Origin: JAATFS01 sp037145635
GTDB lineage: Bacteria; Pseudomonadota; Gammaproteobacteria; Xanthomonadales; Xanthomonadaceae
DNA length: 64,000 nt
Assembly (NCBI GenBank): GCA_037145635.1
Contig: JBBCXB010000006.1
Location: 62,001 to 126,000 of the forward strand
Direction: 5' to 3'
Within the stretch, counting starts at the first letter, position 1, and every line of letters begins with the position of its first letter. The position numbers and the translations under genes were made by a program. Shown piece by piece: positions 1 through 8,622 of the stretch. Under the pieces are notes generated by a model. The model was given only the letters and a program-made list of their open reading frames with translations, had not been told where the DNA came from and did not search any database.

Positions 1-1014
1 ACCCAGAACATCCGGGACGTGGACGACATGCTGGCCAAGCTCGACGTGATCTGCACGATGGCGCCCGAGTACAACGTGGACAAGCGCGCGCGCGCGCTGT
101 TCCCAATGTCGGCGCTGTTCGTCGACATGATGGCCACGGCCGCCGGCCGCGCGCTGTTCCGCCTGGATGCCTTCAACGAGGGGCTCAGGGCGATCCTGAG
201 GACCTGGTCGGCCTATCTGGACAGCGCGGACAGCTGCTGGGTGCTGAATGCCGACCCGCAGACCGGCTGGCTGGGCACGGCCGCCAGGAGCGAGTTCAAG
301 CTCGACGACTTCGTGATCGACTGGAACGCCGAGCATGGCGGCTTTTCCTCCTACAACGCGTTCTTCCATCGCGAGATCAAGCCCGAATGCCGGCCGATCG
401 CACAGCCCGGCGATGCCAGCCTCGTCACCTCGCCCAACGATGGCACGCTCTATCGCATCGCCACCGATGTGCAGCCGAGCGCGGTGTTCTGGATCAAGGA
501 GAAGTGCTATTCGCTGCAGGACATGCTGGATCAGCCGGACGACGCGGTGCTGCAGCGGTTCGTCGGCGGGACCGTGGTGCAGATCTTCCTGAGCGGCGCC
601 GATTACCATCGCTGGCATGCGCCGGTGGCCGGCGTGGTGTCCTGCCGGAAGGTCGACGGCCTGCTCTTCAGCGAGAACGAGGACACCACGTTCGATCCGG
701 ACGCGGGCGTGGCGTCGCAGGTCTACGGGGCCGCCCTCAACAACCGTGGACTGGTCTCGATCGTGGCCGATGATTCGCGGCTCGGCACCGTCTACGTGAT
801 GCCCATCGGAATCACCGAGATCTCCTCGCTGACCCAGACCGCGGGCAATGGCCAGCCGGTGGCCAAGGGCGACGAGCTGGGCTACTTCAACTACGGCGGC
901 TCCACCCTTTGCCTGGTGTTCGAGCGCTCCGTGCAGCTGGATTTCGGCGCATTGAAGGAAGGCGACAGCCTCCAGGTCAATGCGGCGCTCGCCCGCCTGA
1001 TCCTCCCGGTCTGA
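1..1014 (+). CDS. Phosphatidylserine decarboxylase family protein with PSDC N-terminal region (5' partial)
   Basis: The frame is open from base 1, so the N-terminus lies outside the window; a GTG at 19 is only an internal codon. The last two thirds carry the pyruvoyl-decarboxylase signatures: DYHRWHAP (codons at about 601-624), matching the conserved DYHxxHxP segment, and YGGST near the C-terminus, whose Ser (codon 901) is where the proenzyme would cleave itself to make the pyruvoyl group. The N-terminal part (MAPEYN, DMM, WSAYLDS, SGWxG-like blocks) resembles the PSDC domain that precedes the catalytic domain in PsiD-type decarboxylases. Membership of the pyruvoyl family is well supported. 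Whether the substrate is phosphatidylserine or a free amino acid cannot be read from sequence. A lipase gene follows after 54 bp with its own GGAG site, suggesting one transcript. Confidence 0.85.
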   Translation, partial: TQNIRDVDDMLAKLDVICTMAPEYNVDKRARALFPMSALFVDMMATAAGRALFRLDAFNEGLRAILRTWSAYLDSADSCWVLNADPQTGWLGTAARSEFKLDDFVIDWNAEHGGFSSYNAFFHREIKPECRPIAQPGDASLVTSPNDGTLYRIATDVQPSAVFWIKEKCYSLQDMLDQPDDAVLQRFVGGTVVQIFLSGADYHRWHAPVAGVVSCRKVDGLLFSENEDTTFDPDAGVASQVYGAALNNRGLVSIVADDSRLGTVYVMPIGITEISSLTQTAGNGQPVAKGDELGYFNYGGSTLCLVFERSVQLDFGALKEGDSLQVNAALARLILPV

Positions 1015-1068
1015 CCCGGCCCGATCCGGCCGGGTCGACCCCAAGCACATCCCCTTCCGGAGCACGCC

Positions 1069-2667
1069 ATGACCACGCTGGACGTCAAGATCGTTTCGTT
1101 GGATGCCGGGCAGCCGGCCGAACCCGCGCAGGCGGCGGACTCGGTGGGCGTGTGCCTTTCCGGCGGCGGCAGCCGGGCCCTGGCCTGCGCCATGGGCCAA
1201 CTCAGGGCGCTGCGCCATCTCGGGCTGCTGGACCGGGTCGCGGCGATCTCGTCGGTGTCCGGCGGCACCTGGGCCAACGTGCTGTTCACCTACCTGCCCG
1301 ACACGATCGGCGACGACGAGTTCCTCGGCCCGGTGGAGCTGGATCCGTCGCAACTCACCTGGGAGGCGCTCGGCCAGATGGCGCCGCACAATCTGGGCCA
1401 GGTGCCCTGTCGCCTGGGCGTGCTGAAGATCCTGGAACAGCTCACCCAGCTCGCCGACACGTATGCGTCGTCGGACCTGTGGCAGGCGGTGGTCGGCCGT
1501 CTGGTGCTCGGCGACTTCGGCCTGTGGCAGCCGGAGCAACAGGACGGCTTCGACCCGCACTACTTCAGCGGCACCGCGGCCTACCTGGCCGGCGCGGACG
1601 GCCCGCTGGCCCGCAATCCGCAGCTGGACGCCGGCGCCTTCTACACCGTGCAGCGCCCCCGCCCGCTACCGATCTTCAATGCGTCGGTCTTCGTCAACGA
1701 CGGCGACGACGCGGACCTGGTGCCGTTCGAGGCCAACTCCCTGCTGGGCGTGCGCGCGGTGTTCGACCAGCCCGGGCAGCTCGGCGTCATCGGCGGCGGC
1801 CTGATCGACTCGTTCGCGATGGGCAGCAGCTACCTGGCCGAGCGCGCGGCGGGCGAGGTCGAGACCAGCGTTCCGCTGCGCCCGTTCAGCCTCAACGACA
1901 TCGCCGGCTGCAGCAGCGTGGCGCCGGCGGAGTACTTCGAGGAGAAGTTCCGGCAGTTCAGCGGGCTGGTGCCGCGCTACCCGTACTGGCCGGTCCACGA
2001 CCGCGCGGTGCAGCCGCTGCAGAGCTACCGCTTCGCCGACGGCGGCAACCTGGAGAACCTCGGCATCATGCCGCTGCTCGCGCGCGGCTTCGCGCGGCTG
2101 CTGGTGCTGGTCAACACCGACCAGGGGGTGGCGCTGGACCCGGAGTCGGGCGAGACCGTGGTCTCGGGCGACATCCCGCCGCTGTTCGGGCTGCAGCCGT
2201 TCTCCCGCGAACACGGCTACGTGCCCTACAGCCAGGATCCGGGCAGCGGCCCGAACCGCATGTACCGGCACAGCCAGGTGTTCCCGACCGAGGCATTCGC
2301 GCCGCTGCAGCAGGCGCTGCTGGCGGCCAAGCGGGCCGGCGGCTCGCTGCTGGTGCGGCAGACGCTGGAGGTGCTGGCCAACCCGTGGTTCGACGTGCCC
2401 GCGCAGGCGGCGGTGGAGGTGCTGTGGGTGCACAACGACTCGGTCCGCGCCTGGTCGCGGCAACTGCCCGACGCCACCCAGGTCGAGCTGGACCTGCTGA
2501 GCCTCGACGACTTCCCGCTCTACGGCACCATCACCCAGCTGCACCTGCCGCCCACCCTGGTGAACGCGGTGGCGCACCTGAGCTGCTGGAACCTGGCGTC
2601 GGACAGTACCGTCGGCAATCCCGGCGGCCAGAGCAACGCCGAGGTGGTGCGCGGCCTGTTCGGCTGA
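1069..2667 (+). CDS. Patatin/cPLA2-like phospholipase
   Basis: This 532-residue protein has the order of motifs of the patatin / cytosolic phospholipase A2 superfamily. A glycine-rich oxyanion loop (SGGGSRAL, residues about 30-37) comes first, then the nucleophile elbow SVSGGTW with Ser64, then the catalytic Asp of FADGGNLENLG (Asp324). These enzymes use a Ser-Asp dyad to release fatty acids from phospholipids or lysophospholipids. No clear signal peptide is visible, so a cytosolic or cytosolic-face membrane role is likely. The ATG at 1069 is preceded by CCGGAGCACGCC, a good ribosome site. Its neighbour upstream is a phosphatidylserine-decarboxylase-like gene, so the pair may act on the same lipids; this is inference from position. 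Confidence 0.85.
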   Translation: MTTLDVKIVSLDAGQPAEPAQAADSVGVCLSGGGSRALACAMGQLRALRHLGLLDRVAAISSVSGGTWANVLFTYLPDTIGDDEFLGPVELDPSQLTWEALGQMAPHNLGQVPCRLGVLKILEQLTQLADTYASSDLWQAVVGRLVLGDFGLWQPEQQDGFDPHYFSGTAAYLAGADGPLARNPQLDAGAFYTVQRPRPLPIFNASVFVNDGDDADLVPFEANSLLGVRAVFDQPGQLGVIGGGLIDSFAMGSSYLAERAAGEVETSVPLRPFSLNDIAGCSSVAPAEYFEEKFRQFSGLVPRYPYWPVHDRAVQPLQSYRFADGGNLENLGIMPLLARGFARLLVLVNTDQGVALDPESGETVVSGDIPPLFGLQPFSREHGYVPYSQDPGSGPNRMYRHSQVFPTEAFAPLQQALLAAKRAGGSLLVRQTLEVLANPWFDVPAQAAVEVLWVHNDSVRAWSRQLPDATQVELDLLSLDDFPLYGTITQLHLPPTLVNAVAHLSCWNLASDSTVGNPGGQSNAEVVRGLFG

Positions 2668-2728
2668 GCGCAGCGGCCGGCGGGCCGGAGCCCGCTCGTT
2701 GTCGACGCGCCCGCCCGGACCGCCGGCC

Positions 2729-3517
2729 CTACTTGCTGCTGACGTATTTCTCGCGGCGGATCTGCGCGCCGCCCAGGCCGGCCGCGCGCAGCGCCTCGAA
2801 GCAGCTGTCGACCATGTCGGGGTTGCCGCACAGGTAGGCGATGTCGCCGCTCGCGTCGGGCACGAACTCGGGCAGGTGCTGCTGCACGTAGCCGTGGCGC
2901 ACGTCCGGATGCGGCGCTTCGGGCAGCTCGCGCGAGAAGCACGGCACGTAGCGGAAGCCGGGATGGGCATCGGCGAAGGCGCGGAAATCGTCGCCGTACA
3001 GCAGCTCGGCCGGGGTGCGGGCGCCCTGCAGCAGCACCACCTCGACCCCGCGCTCGGCGATGGCGGTGGCCAGCAGCGGCAGCATCGAGCGGTACGGGGT
3101 GACGCCGGTGCCGGTGGCGATCAGCAGGTAGCGGCGGTTGTGGTCGCCGGGCAGCAGGCAGAAGCGGCCGTAGGGGCCGCTGGCCATCAGCTGCGCACCG
3201 ATCTCCAGGTTCTCGAACAGCGCCGTGGCCGCGCCGCCGGGAACGAAGCTGACCGCAATGTCCACCGCCTCGCCCGGCCCCAGCGCGTGGTCGTGGACCG
3301 TGGCCAGCGAGTAGCTGCGCTTGGCGGTGGTGCCGTCGGCGTACTGGAAGTGCACCTGGATGAACTGCCCGGGCTGGAAATCCAGCGGCTGGCCGTCATC
3401 ACGGACGAAGCGGCAGTGGGCGACGGTGGGGGCCAGCATGCGCCGGTCGACGAGCTTGAGGGGAAATTGAACGGGCACGGACGGGAATAGGACAGTCTGG
3501 ATCGGGGCCGGGCCCAC
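2729..3517 (-). CDS. Ferredoxin/flavodoxin--NADP reductase family oxidoreductase
   Basis: The protein of 262 residues has the two-domain layout of the FNR family. An N-terminal FAD-binding barrel carries RSYSLA (the RxYS flavin motif), and a C-terminal NAD(P) domain carries GTGVTPYRS and the late YLCGNP block. Such enzymes pass electrons between NADPH and ferredoxin or flavodoxin. The start is a GTG at 3517 with TAGGAG seven bases ahead of it on the minus strand; another GTG lies 13 codons in. It is transcribed away from the ABC transporter pair. No iron-sulphur domain is fused, so it needs a separate carrier; the flavodoxin at 8594-9076 is one possible partner, but this is speculative. Confidence 0.85.
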   Translation of the reverse strand: MGPAPIQTVLFPSVPVQFPLKLVDRRMLAPTVAHCRFVRDDGQPLDFQPGQFIQVHFQYADGTTAKRSYSLATVHDHALGPGEAVDIAVSFVPGGAATALFENLEIGAQLMASGPYGRFCLLPGDHNRRYLLIATGTGVTPYRSMLPLLATAIAERGVEVVLLQGARTPAELLYGDDFRAFADAHPGFRYVPCFSRELPEAPHPDVRHGYVQQHLPEFVPDASGDIAYLCGNPDMVDSCFEALRAAGLGGAQIRREKYVSSK

Positions 3518-3527
3518 GTGGGGCTCC

Positions 3528-3533
3528 TATAAT
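3528..3533 (+). promoter_or_regulatory. Possible -10 element (TATAAT) for the ABC transporter unit
   Basis: A perfect TATAAT lies 48 bp upstream of the preferred TTG start at 3581. No convincing -35 is seen at 17 bp. With a start of transcription near 3540, the first ATG at 3539 would be leaderless, which favours the TTG start. Confidence 0.4.
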
Positions 3534-3580
3534 AGCGGTTGCCTTTTCGCAGCGCCGTCAACCCGGCGCGAAGGGATCCC

Positions 3581-4570
3581 TTGAATCCGAGCCCCGCCTC
3601 CCCGGCGCCCGCCCTGCGCGTGCGCGACCTCCGCAAGACCTACGACACCGGCGTGCAGGCCCTGCGCGGCGTCTCGCTGGATGTCGAGCCCGGCGACTTC
3701 TTCGCCCTGCTCGGCCCCAACGGCGCCGGCAAGTCCACCCTGATCGGCATCATCAGCTCGCTGGTGAACCTCAGCGAGGGCCAGGTCGAGGTCTTCGGCA
3801 CCGACCTGGTGCGCCAGCGCAGCGCGGCGATGCGCCTGATCGGCCTGGTGCCGCAGGAGATCAACTTCAACCTGTTCGAGCTGCCGTTCGACATCCTGGT
3901 CAACTACGCCGGCTTCTACGGCATGCCGCGCGCCGAGGCCGAGGCGCTGGCCGAGGTCGAGCTGCGCCGCGCCCACCTGTGGGACAAGGCGCGGGTGATG
4001 AGCCGCACGCTGTCCGGCGGCATGAAGCGGCGGCTGATGATCGCGCGCGCGATGATGACGCAGCCGCGGCTGCTGATCCTGGACGAGCCCACCGCCGGCG
4101 TGGACATCGAGATCCGCCGCGACATGTGGCGGGTGCTGCGCGAGATCAACGCCGGCGGCACCACCATCATCCTCACCACGCACTACCTGGAGGAGGCCGA
4201 GCACCTGTGCCGCAACCTGGCCATCATCAACCACGGCCGCATCGTGGAGCAGGGGCCGATGCGCGAGCTGCTGGCCAAGCTCGACGTGGAGGGCTTCCTG
4301 TTCGACATCGACGGCGCGCTGCCGGCGCAGCTGCCGGCGATCGAAGGCACCACGCTGACCGCACTGGACCCGCACACGCTGGACCTGGACATGCCGCGCG
4401 CGATGGATCTCAACCGCGTGTTCGCCGGCCTCAACGCCGCCGGCATCCGGGTGCGCTCGATGCGCACCAAGAGCAACCGCCTGGAAGAGCTGTTCGTGCG
4501 CCTGACCGGTGAAGGCCAGGCGCCCGGGGCGGGGACCGGGGATTCGCCGAAGCCGCCCGCCGCGCCCTGA
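3581..4570 (+). CDS. ABC-2 type transporter ATP-binding protein (YadG-like)
   Basis: This is a single ABC ATPase domain of about 329 residues. It has Walker A (GPNGAGKST, residues about 46-54), signature LSGGMKRR and Walker B LLILDEPTAGVD followed by the H-loop TTHYLEEAE. The C-terminal 100 residues form the usual ABC-2 accessory region. The TTG start at 3581 is chosen because GAAGGGA precedes it; an ATG at 3539 in the same frame would add 14 unconserved-looking residues. The permease gene follows after 22 bp, so the two make an exporter of unknown substrate; the family includes YadGH, drug and polysaccharide exporters. Confidence 0.9.
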   Translation: MNPSPASPAPALRVRDLRKTYDTGVQALRGVSLDVEPGDFFALLGPNGAGKSTLIGIISSLVNLSEGQVEVFGTDLVRQRSAAMRLIGLVPQEINFNLFELPFDILVNYAGFYGMPRAEAEALAEVELRRAHLWDKARVMSRTLSGGMKRRLMIARAMMTQPRLLILDEPTAGVDIEIRRDMWRVLREINAGGTTIILTTHYLEEAEHLCRNLAIINHGRIVEQGPMRELLAKLDVEGFLFDIDGALPAQLPAIEGTTLTALDPHTLDLDMPRAMDLNRVFAGLNAAGIRVRSMRTKSNRLEELFVRLTGEGQAPGAGTGDSPKPPAAP

Positions 4571-4592
4571 CCTCCTTCCGACAAGACGACCC

Positions 4593-5408
4593 ATGACGAC
4601 TCCTACCGATTCCCCGGTTGCCCTCCCCGACCCCTCCCCCGCCCGCCGCAACTGGATCGCGCTGGGCACCGTGGTGCGCCGCGAGGTCCGCCGCATCCTG
4701 CGCATCTGGGGCCAGACCCTGGTGCCGCCGGCGATCACGATGACGCTGTACTTCCTGATCTTCGGCGGGCTGATCGGCTCGCGCGTGGGCGAGATGGGCG
4801 GCTACAGCTACATGGCCTTCATCGTGCCCGGCCTGGTGATGATGAGCGTGATCCAGAACAGCTACGGCAACATCAGCTCCAGCTTCTTCGGCGCCAAGTT
4901 CGGCCGCCATGTCGAGGAGCTGCTGGTCAGCCCGATGCCGAACTGGGTGATCCTGTGGGGCTATGTCGCCGGCGCGGTGCTGCGCGGGCTCATGGTGGGC
5001 GTGATCGTGCTGCTGATCGCGATGTTCTTCACCCCGGTGCGCATGCCGCACCCGCTGGTGACGCTGACCACGGTGCTGCTGGGCGCGACGATCTTCTCGC
5101 TGGCCGGCTTCATCAACGCGGTGTATGCCAAGAAGTTCGACGACGTGGCGATCGTGCCGACCTTCATCCTGACCCCGCTGACCTACCTGGGCGGCGTGTT
5201 CTACTCGGTCAAGCTGCTGCCCGGCTGGGCCGAGGCCGCCACCCACGCCAACCCGATCTTCTACATGGTCAACGCCTTCCGCTACGGCCTGCTCGGCAGC
5301 AGCGACGTGCCGCTGTGGGTGGCCTATGCGCTGATGCTGGGCTTCGTGGCGGTGCTCAGCGCGCTGGCGCTGTGGCTGCTGCGGCGCGGCGTGGGCCTGC
5401 GCAGCTGA
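4593..5408 (+). CDS. ABC-2 type transporter permease (YadH-like)
   Basis: The 271-residue protein has about six hydrophobic segments and the ABC-2 membrane family layout, with the late FILTPLTYLGGVFYS block typical of YadH/NodJ-like permeases. It would form the membrane channel of the exporter whose ATPase is encoded just upstream. The ATG at 4593 lies 22 bp after the ATPase stop. The frame is open further upstream, but that part overlaps the ATPase gene and is not membrane-like. The substrate is unknown. Confidence 0.9.
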   Translation: MTTPTDSPVALPDPSPARRNWIALGTVVRREVRRILRIWGQTLVPPAITMTLYFLIFGGLIGSRVGEMGGYSYMAFIVPGLVMMSVIQNSYGNISSSFFGAKFGRHVEELLVSPMPNWVILWGYVAGAVLRGLMVGVIVLLIAMFFTPVRMPHPLVTLTTVLLGATIFSLAGFINAVYAKKFDDVAIVPTFILTPLTYLGGVFYSVKLLPGWAEAATHANPIFYMVNAFRYGLLGSSDVPLWVAYALMLGFVAVLSALALWLLRRGVGLRS

Positions 5409-5424
5409 CGCCGGAGACGCGGGC

Positions 5425-6069
5425 ATGACGCTCCGAATCGGCCTGTATGCCTTCGACGACGTGGAGGTGCTGGACTTCGCCGGCCCGTACGAGGTCTTCA
5501 CCACCGCAGAGCGGGTGCACGCGCGCCTGCATCCGGACGCCGCGCCCGTGCTGGACACGGTGGTGATCGCGCGCCAGGCCGGGCCCGTACGCACGCGTCC
5601 GGGGCTGGTGCTGCACAGCGATCACAGCTTCGCAAACGCCCCCGCGCTGGACGTGCTGGTGGTGCCCGGCGGCGTGGTGGAGGCCGAGCTGGCGCGGCCC
5701 GACACGCTGGCCTGGATCGCCGCCACGGCCGCGCACGCGCGGCTGACCGCCTCGGTCTGCACCGGCGCCTTCCTGCTCGCGGCCGCGGGCCTACTGACAG
5801 GACGCCCCGCCACCACTCACTGGGAAGACACAGACGACCTACAGGCACGCTTTCCGCAGGTGCAGGTCCGCCCGGCGCAGCGCTGGGTCGACACCGGCAC
5901 GGTGGTCACCTCGGCCGGCATCTCCGCCGGCATCGATATGAGCCTGCATTTGGTGCGTCGCCTCTGCGGCGAACCGCTCGCACTGGCCACCGCGCGACAG
6001 ATGGATTACTCCTGGCACGACGCGTCCTGCCCTTCCTCCAACCCAGGAACCCGCCCATGCGCATCCTGA
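5425..6069 (+). CDS. DJ-1/PfpI family protein (GATase1-like, isonitrile hydratase type)
   Basis: This 214-residue single-domain protein has the DJ-1/PfpI fold pattern: an N-terminal FDDVEVLDFAGPYEVF stretch, a VLVVPGG strand, and the nucleophile elbow SVCTGAFLLAAAGLL with the conserved Cys. A following TTHWED is typical of the GlxA / isonitrile hydratase branch. The AraC-type DNA-binding half found in GlxA regulators is absent, so an enzyme or chaperone role is more likely than transcription control. It begins 16 bp after the ABC permease and its last 13 bases overlap the start of the next gene. Confidence 0.8.
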   Translation: MTLRIGLYAFDDVEVLDFAGPYEVFTTAERVHARLHPDAAPVLDTVVIARQAGPVRTRPGLVLHSDHSFANAPALDVLVVPGGVVEAELARPDTLAWIAATAAHARLTASVCTGAFLLAAAGLLTGRPATTHWEDTDDLQARFPQVQVRPAQRWVDTGTVVTSAGISAGIDMSLHLVRRLCGEPLALATARQMDYSWHDASCPSSNPGTRPCAS

Positions 6070-7010
6070 TCCTCGGCGCCGGCGGTACCGGCGGCTACTT
6101 CGGCGCGCGCCTGGCCCAGGCCGGCGTCGACGTCACCTTCCTGGTCCGCGACGGGCGCGCCCGCCAGTTGGAGGCCCACGGGCTGCAACTGCGCAGCCCG
6201 CTCGGCGATGCCGACCTGGCCGTGCAGCACGTCACCGCCGGGGCGCTGCCGGCGCTGGCACAGGCGCGGCCGTTCGAGTTGGTGATCCTCAGCTGCAAGG
6301 CCTACGACCTGGACAGCGCGATCGAGGCGGTCGCGCCGGCGGTCGGCGCGGCCACCACGGTGCTGCCGATCCTCAACGGGCTGCGCCACTATGCGGCGCT
6401 GGACGCGCGCTTCGGCGCCGAGCGCGTGCTCGGCGGGCTGTGCTTCATCAGCGCGGCCAAGGGCGCCGACGGCCAGGTGCTGCACCTGGGCCGGCCGGCG
6501 TCGCTGACCTTCGGCGAACGCAGCGGCGACCCCGACAGCGCGCGCGTGCGCGCGCTGGCCGCGGCCTGCGCGCAGGCCGGGATCGACCACCTGGCCAGCC
6601 CGCAGATCGCGCAGGAGCAGTGGATCAAGTACAGCTTCCTCACCGCGCTGGCCGCGGCCACCTGCCTGATGCGCGCGCCGGTCGGGCGCATCGTCGCCAC
6701 CGAGGACGGCCGCGCCCTGCTCAACGGGCTGTACAACGAGTGCCTGCTGGCCGCGGCCGCCGACGGCCAGCCGGTGCCCGAGCCGGCACGTGCCAAGGCG
6801 CTGGCGCTGCTGCTGCAGGTCGATTCCGGGCTCAAGGCGTCGATGCTGCGCGACCTGGAGGCCGGCCAGCCGGTGGAGGCCGCGCAGATCGTCGGCGACA
6901 TGCTGGCGCGCGTGCGCGAGACCGGGCGCAACGCGCCGTGGCTGATGGCCGCCTACGTGCACCTGCAGGCCTACCAGCAGGCGCGCGAGACGGGGGACGC
7001 GCCGGCGTAA
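6057..7010 (+). CDS. panE: 2-dehydropantoate 2-reductase (ketopantoate reductase)
   Basis: The 317-residue protein starts with the Rossmann fingerprint ILGAGGTGGYFGARLAQAG for NADPH and has the PanE/ApbA C-terminal helical domain, including KYSFLTALAAATCLMRAPVG. It reduces ketopantoate to pantoate in pantothenate and coenzyme A synthesis. The length is normal for the family. The ATG at 6057 overlaps the end of the DJ-1-like gene by 13 bases, so translation of the two is probably coupled. Some PanE homologues act on other 2-keto acids; the exact substrate is inferred from the family. Confidence 0.85.
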   Translation: MRILILGAGGTGGYFGARLAQAGVDVTFLVRDGRARQLEAHGLQLRSPLGDADLAVQHVTAGALPALAQARPFELVILSCKAYDLDSAIEAVAPAVGAATTVLPILNGLRHYAALDARFGAERVLGGLCFISAAKGADGQVLHLGRPASLTFGERSGDPDSARVRALAAACAQAGIDHLASPQIAQEQWIKYSFLTALAAATCLMRAPVGRIVATEDGRALLNGLYNECLLAAAADGQPVPEPARAKALALLLQVDSGLKASMLRDLEAGQPVEAAQIVGDMLARVRETGRNAPWLMAAYVHLQAYQQARETGDAPA

Positions 7011-7128
7011 CGCCCGCCCCACCCCGCACGCCAGCTGGACCCCACGCTTCCCTTCGCGGCGTGCGGCCTTCGCGCCACGCTGACGGCCGCGCACGGATGC
7101 TCGCACTCCCCTCGCCCCGCGTCCGCCC

Positions 7129-7644
7129 ATGAAGTTGCTCAGCTCCCTGTTCCGTGCCGGCCACGTGGTGATCCTGGCGTTCTTCGTGCTCTGCGCCGCC
7201 GGGCTGGTGACGATGGCGGCGATGGAGCTGTGGCACGGGCTGACGCCCGGCGGCGACCTGGTGATCCGCGACCGCTTCAACGTGGTGCTGGAGGCGATCG
7301 GGCTGCTGACCGTGGCGCTGGTGACGCTGGAACTGGGCCAGACCATCTTCGAGGAAGAGGTGCTGCGCGACGTCAAGGTCAGCGGCCCCACCCGGGTGCG
7401 CCGCTACCTGTCGCGGTTCTTCGTGGTGATCGTCATCGCGCTGGCGATCGAGACCCTGGTGTCGGTCTTCGAGCTGATGCACGACGACCCGGCCAAGCTG
7501 CCGTATGCCGCGGCGGTGGGCCTGTGCGCGGCGATGCTGCTGATCGCCTGGGGCGTGTTCGTGCGCTTCAACCGCAGCGCCGAGGAGCTGGAACCGGAGG
7601 CGATGGAGGAGGCCAAGCGCGAGGACCGCGAGGTCGCCGAGTAG
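7129..7644 (+). CDS. Small integral membrane protein of unknown function
   Basis: I do not recognise a named family. The 171-residue product has about four hydrophobic segments (residues about 10-32, 50-68, 92-112 and 124-146) and an acidic-basic C-terminal tail rich in Glu (EEAKREDREVAE). The first two segments flank an ELWHGLTPGG loop. The arrangement is reminiscent of PsiE-like or other small four-helix membrane proteins, but that is only a resemblance. It follows panE by about 120 bp and is followed by a convergent thioesterase gene. Confidence 0.7.
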   Translation: MKLLSSLFRAGHVVILAFFVLCAAGLVTMAAMELWHGLTPGGDLVIRDRFNVVLEAIGLLTVALVTLELGQTIFEEEVLRDVKVSGPTRVRRYLSRFFVVIVIALAIETLVSVFELMHDDPAKLPYAAAVGLCAAMLLIAWGVFVRFNRSAEELEPEAMEEAKREDREVAE

Positions 7645-7804
7645 CGTCTCCAGGCAGGCCCTGCGGCCCGACAGGCGGCGATGCGGTCGTCCGGCGCGCC
7701 TGCCGACCGGCAGGCGATGAGCGAGGTGCGGCATGGCCGGACAGGCGGCGACGCACGACGGGCCCGTCGTCCCGCTGCCAAGGCAGGAGCGATGGCCGCC
7801 CGCG

Positions 7805-8218
7805 CTAGGCCGGCGGCGCTGCCGGCGCCGGCAGCGGCGTCACCGCGACCGGCTTGCCGTCGGTGCCCAGCGCGATCATCACGAAGTGGCCGCGGGTGCA
7901 CAGCCTGCGCTCGCCGGTGAGCAGGTCCTCGGCGATCAGCTCCACCTCCACCCGCATCGAGCTGCGCCCGACCTCGACGATGCGGCCGACGGTCTCGACC
8001 ATCTGGCCCTGGCGGATCGGCAGCTTGAAATCGACCTGGTCCGAGCGCGCGGTCACCACGGTGTGGCGCGAATAGCGCGCCGCGGCCAGGAACGCGGCCT
8101 TGTCCATCCAGGCCAGCGCCTGCCCGCCGAACAGCGTGCCCATGTGGTTGGTGTGGTTGGGAAACACGATTTCCGCCATGCGGACTTCGATGGGCGGCGT
8201 GGGGTCGTTGGCTGGCAT
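7805..8218 (-). CDS. Acyl-CoA thioesterase, hotdog fold (YciA-like)
   Basis: The 137-residue protein has the N-x-x-N-H-M-G-T-L-F-G-G-Q motif of single hotdog acyl-CoA hydrolases, followed by the long helix LAWMDKAAFLAAARYS and the strand VDFKLPI. Such enzymes hydrolyse acyl-CoA to free acid and CoA. The length matches YciA-type proteins. It is transcribed in the same direction as the ribonucleotide reductase group, 77 bp downstream of the thioredoxin-like gene, and could be its last member, though no functional link is known. Confidence 0.88.
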   Translation of the reverse strand: MPANDPTPPIEVRMAEIVFPNHTNHMGTLFGGQALAWMDKAAFLAAARYSRHTVVTARSDQVDFKLPIRQGQMVETVGRIVEVGRSSMRVEVELIAEDLLTGERRLCTRGHFVMIALGTDGKPVAVTPLPAPAAPPA

Positions 8219-8295
8219 GGGAGATCCGTCGGGGCGCGAGCGCCGGGAGAGGGCGGAGCCGGCACGCGCGCCCTGCGGCGCGCGCGGCCGCGGCG

Positions 8296-8622
8296 CTAGA
8301 GGCGGGTGCGGACCGCGGTTTCCACCTGCGCCGGCGACTGGAAGCCGGGCAGGCGCGCGACCTCGCTGCCGTCGCGGTACAGCGCCAGGGTCGGGGTCTG
8401 GCGCAGGCCGTGCTCGCGGAAGAAGCCTTCGCCGATGACCTCCATCTTCACCTTGAGCAGGGCCACGCCGGTGGCGGCCTCGGACGCGGCGAACTTGTCC
8501 AGCGACATGTCGAGCATGCGGCAGCCGGGACAGTTGTCCTTGTAGAAGTCCACCAGCAGGCGCGGATGCGCGGCGACGGCGGCGGTGTATTCGTCAGGCG
8601 ACGTGGCGGTGAGGATCTGCAT
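8296..8622 (-). CDS. Thioredoxin-like protein (CPGC active site)
   Basis: The 108-residue product has a thioredoxin fold with the redox motif CPGC in the context VDFYKDNCPGCRMLD, and a cis-proline segment QTPTLALYRDG. The CPGC motif differs from the CGPC of classical thioredoxin and is closer to glutaredoxin/NrdH-like spacing. It could supply electrons to the ribonucleotide reductase encoded upstream. The ATG at 8622 overlaps the end of the flavodoxin gene by 29 bases, so the two are translationally linked. Longer in-frame extensions would lie entirely inside the flavodoxin gene and are rejected. Confidence 0.85.
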   Translation of the reverse strand: MQILTATSPDEYTAAVAAHPRLLVDFYKDNCPGCRMLDMSLDKFAASEAATGVALLKVKMEVIGEGFFREHGLRQTPTLALYRDGSEVARLPGFQSPAQVETAVRTRL

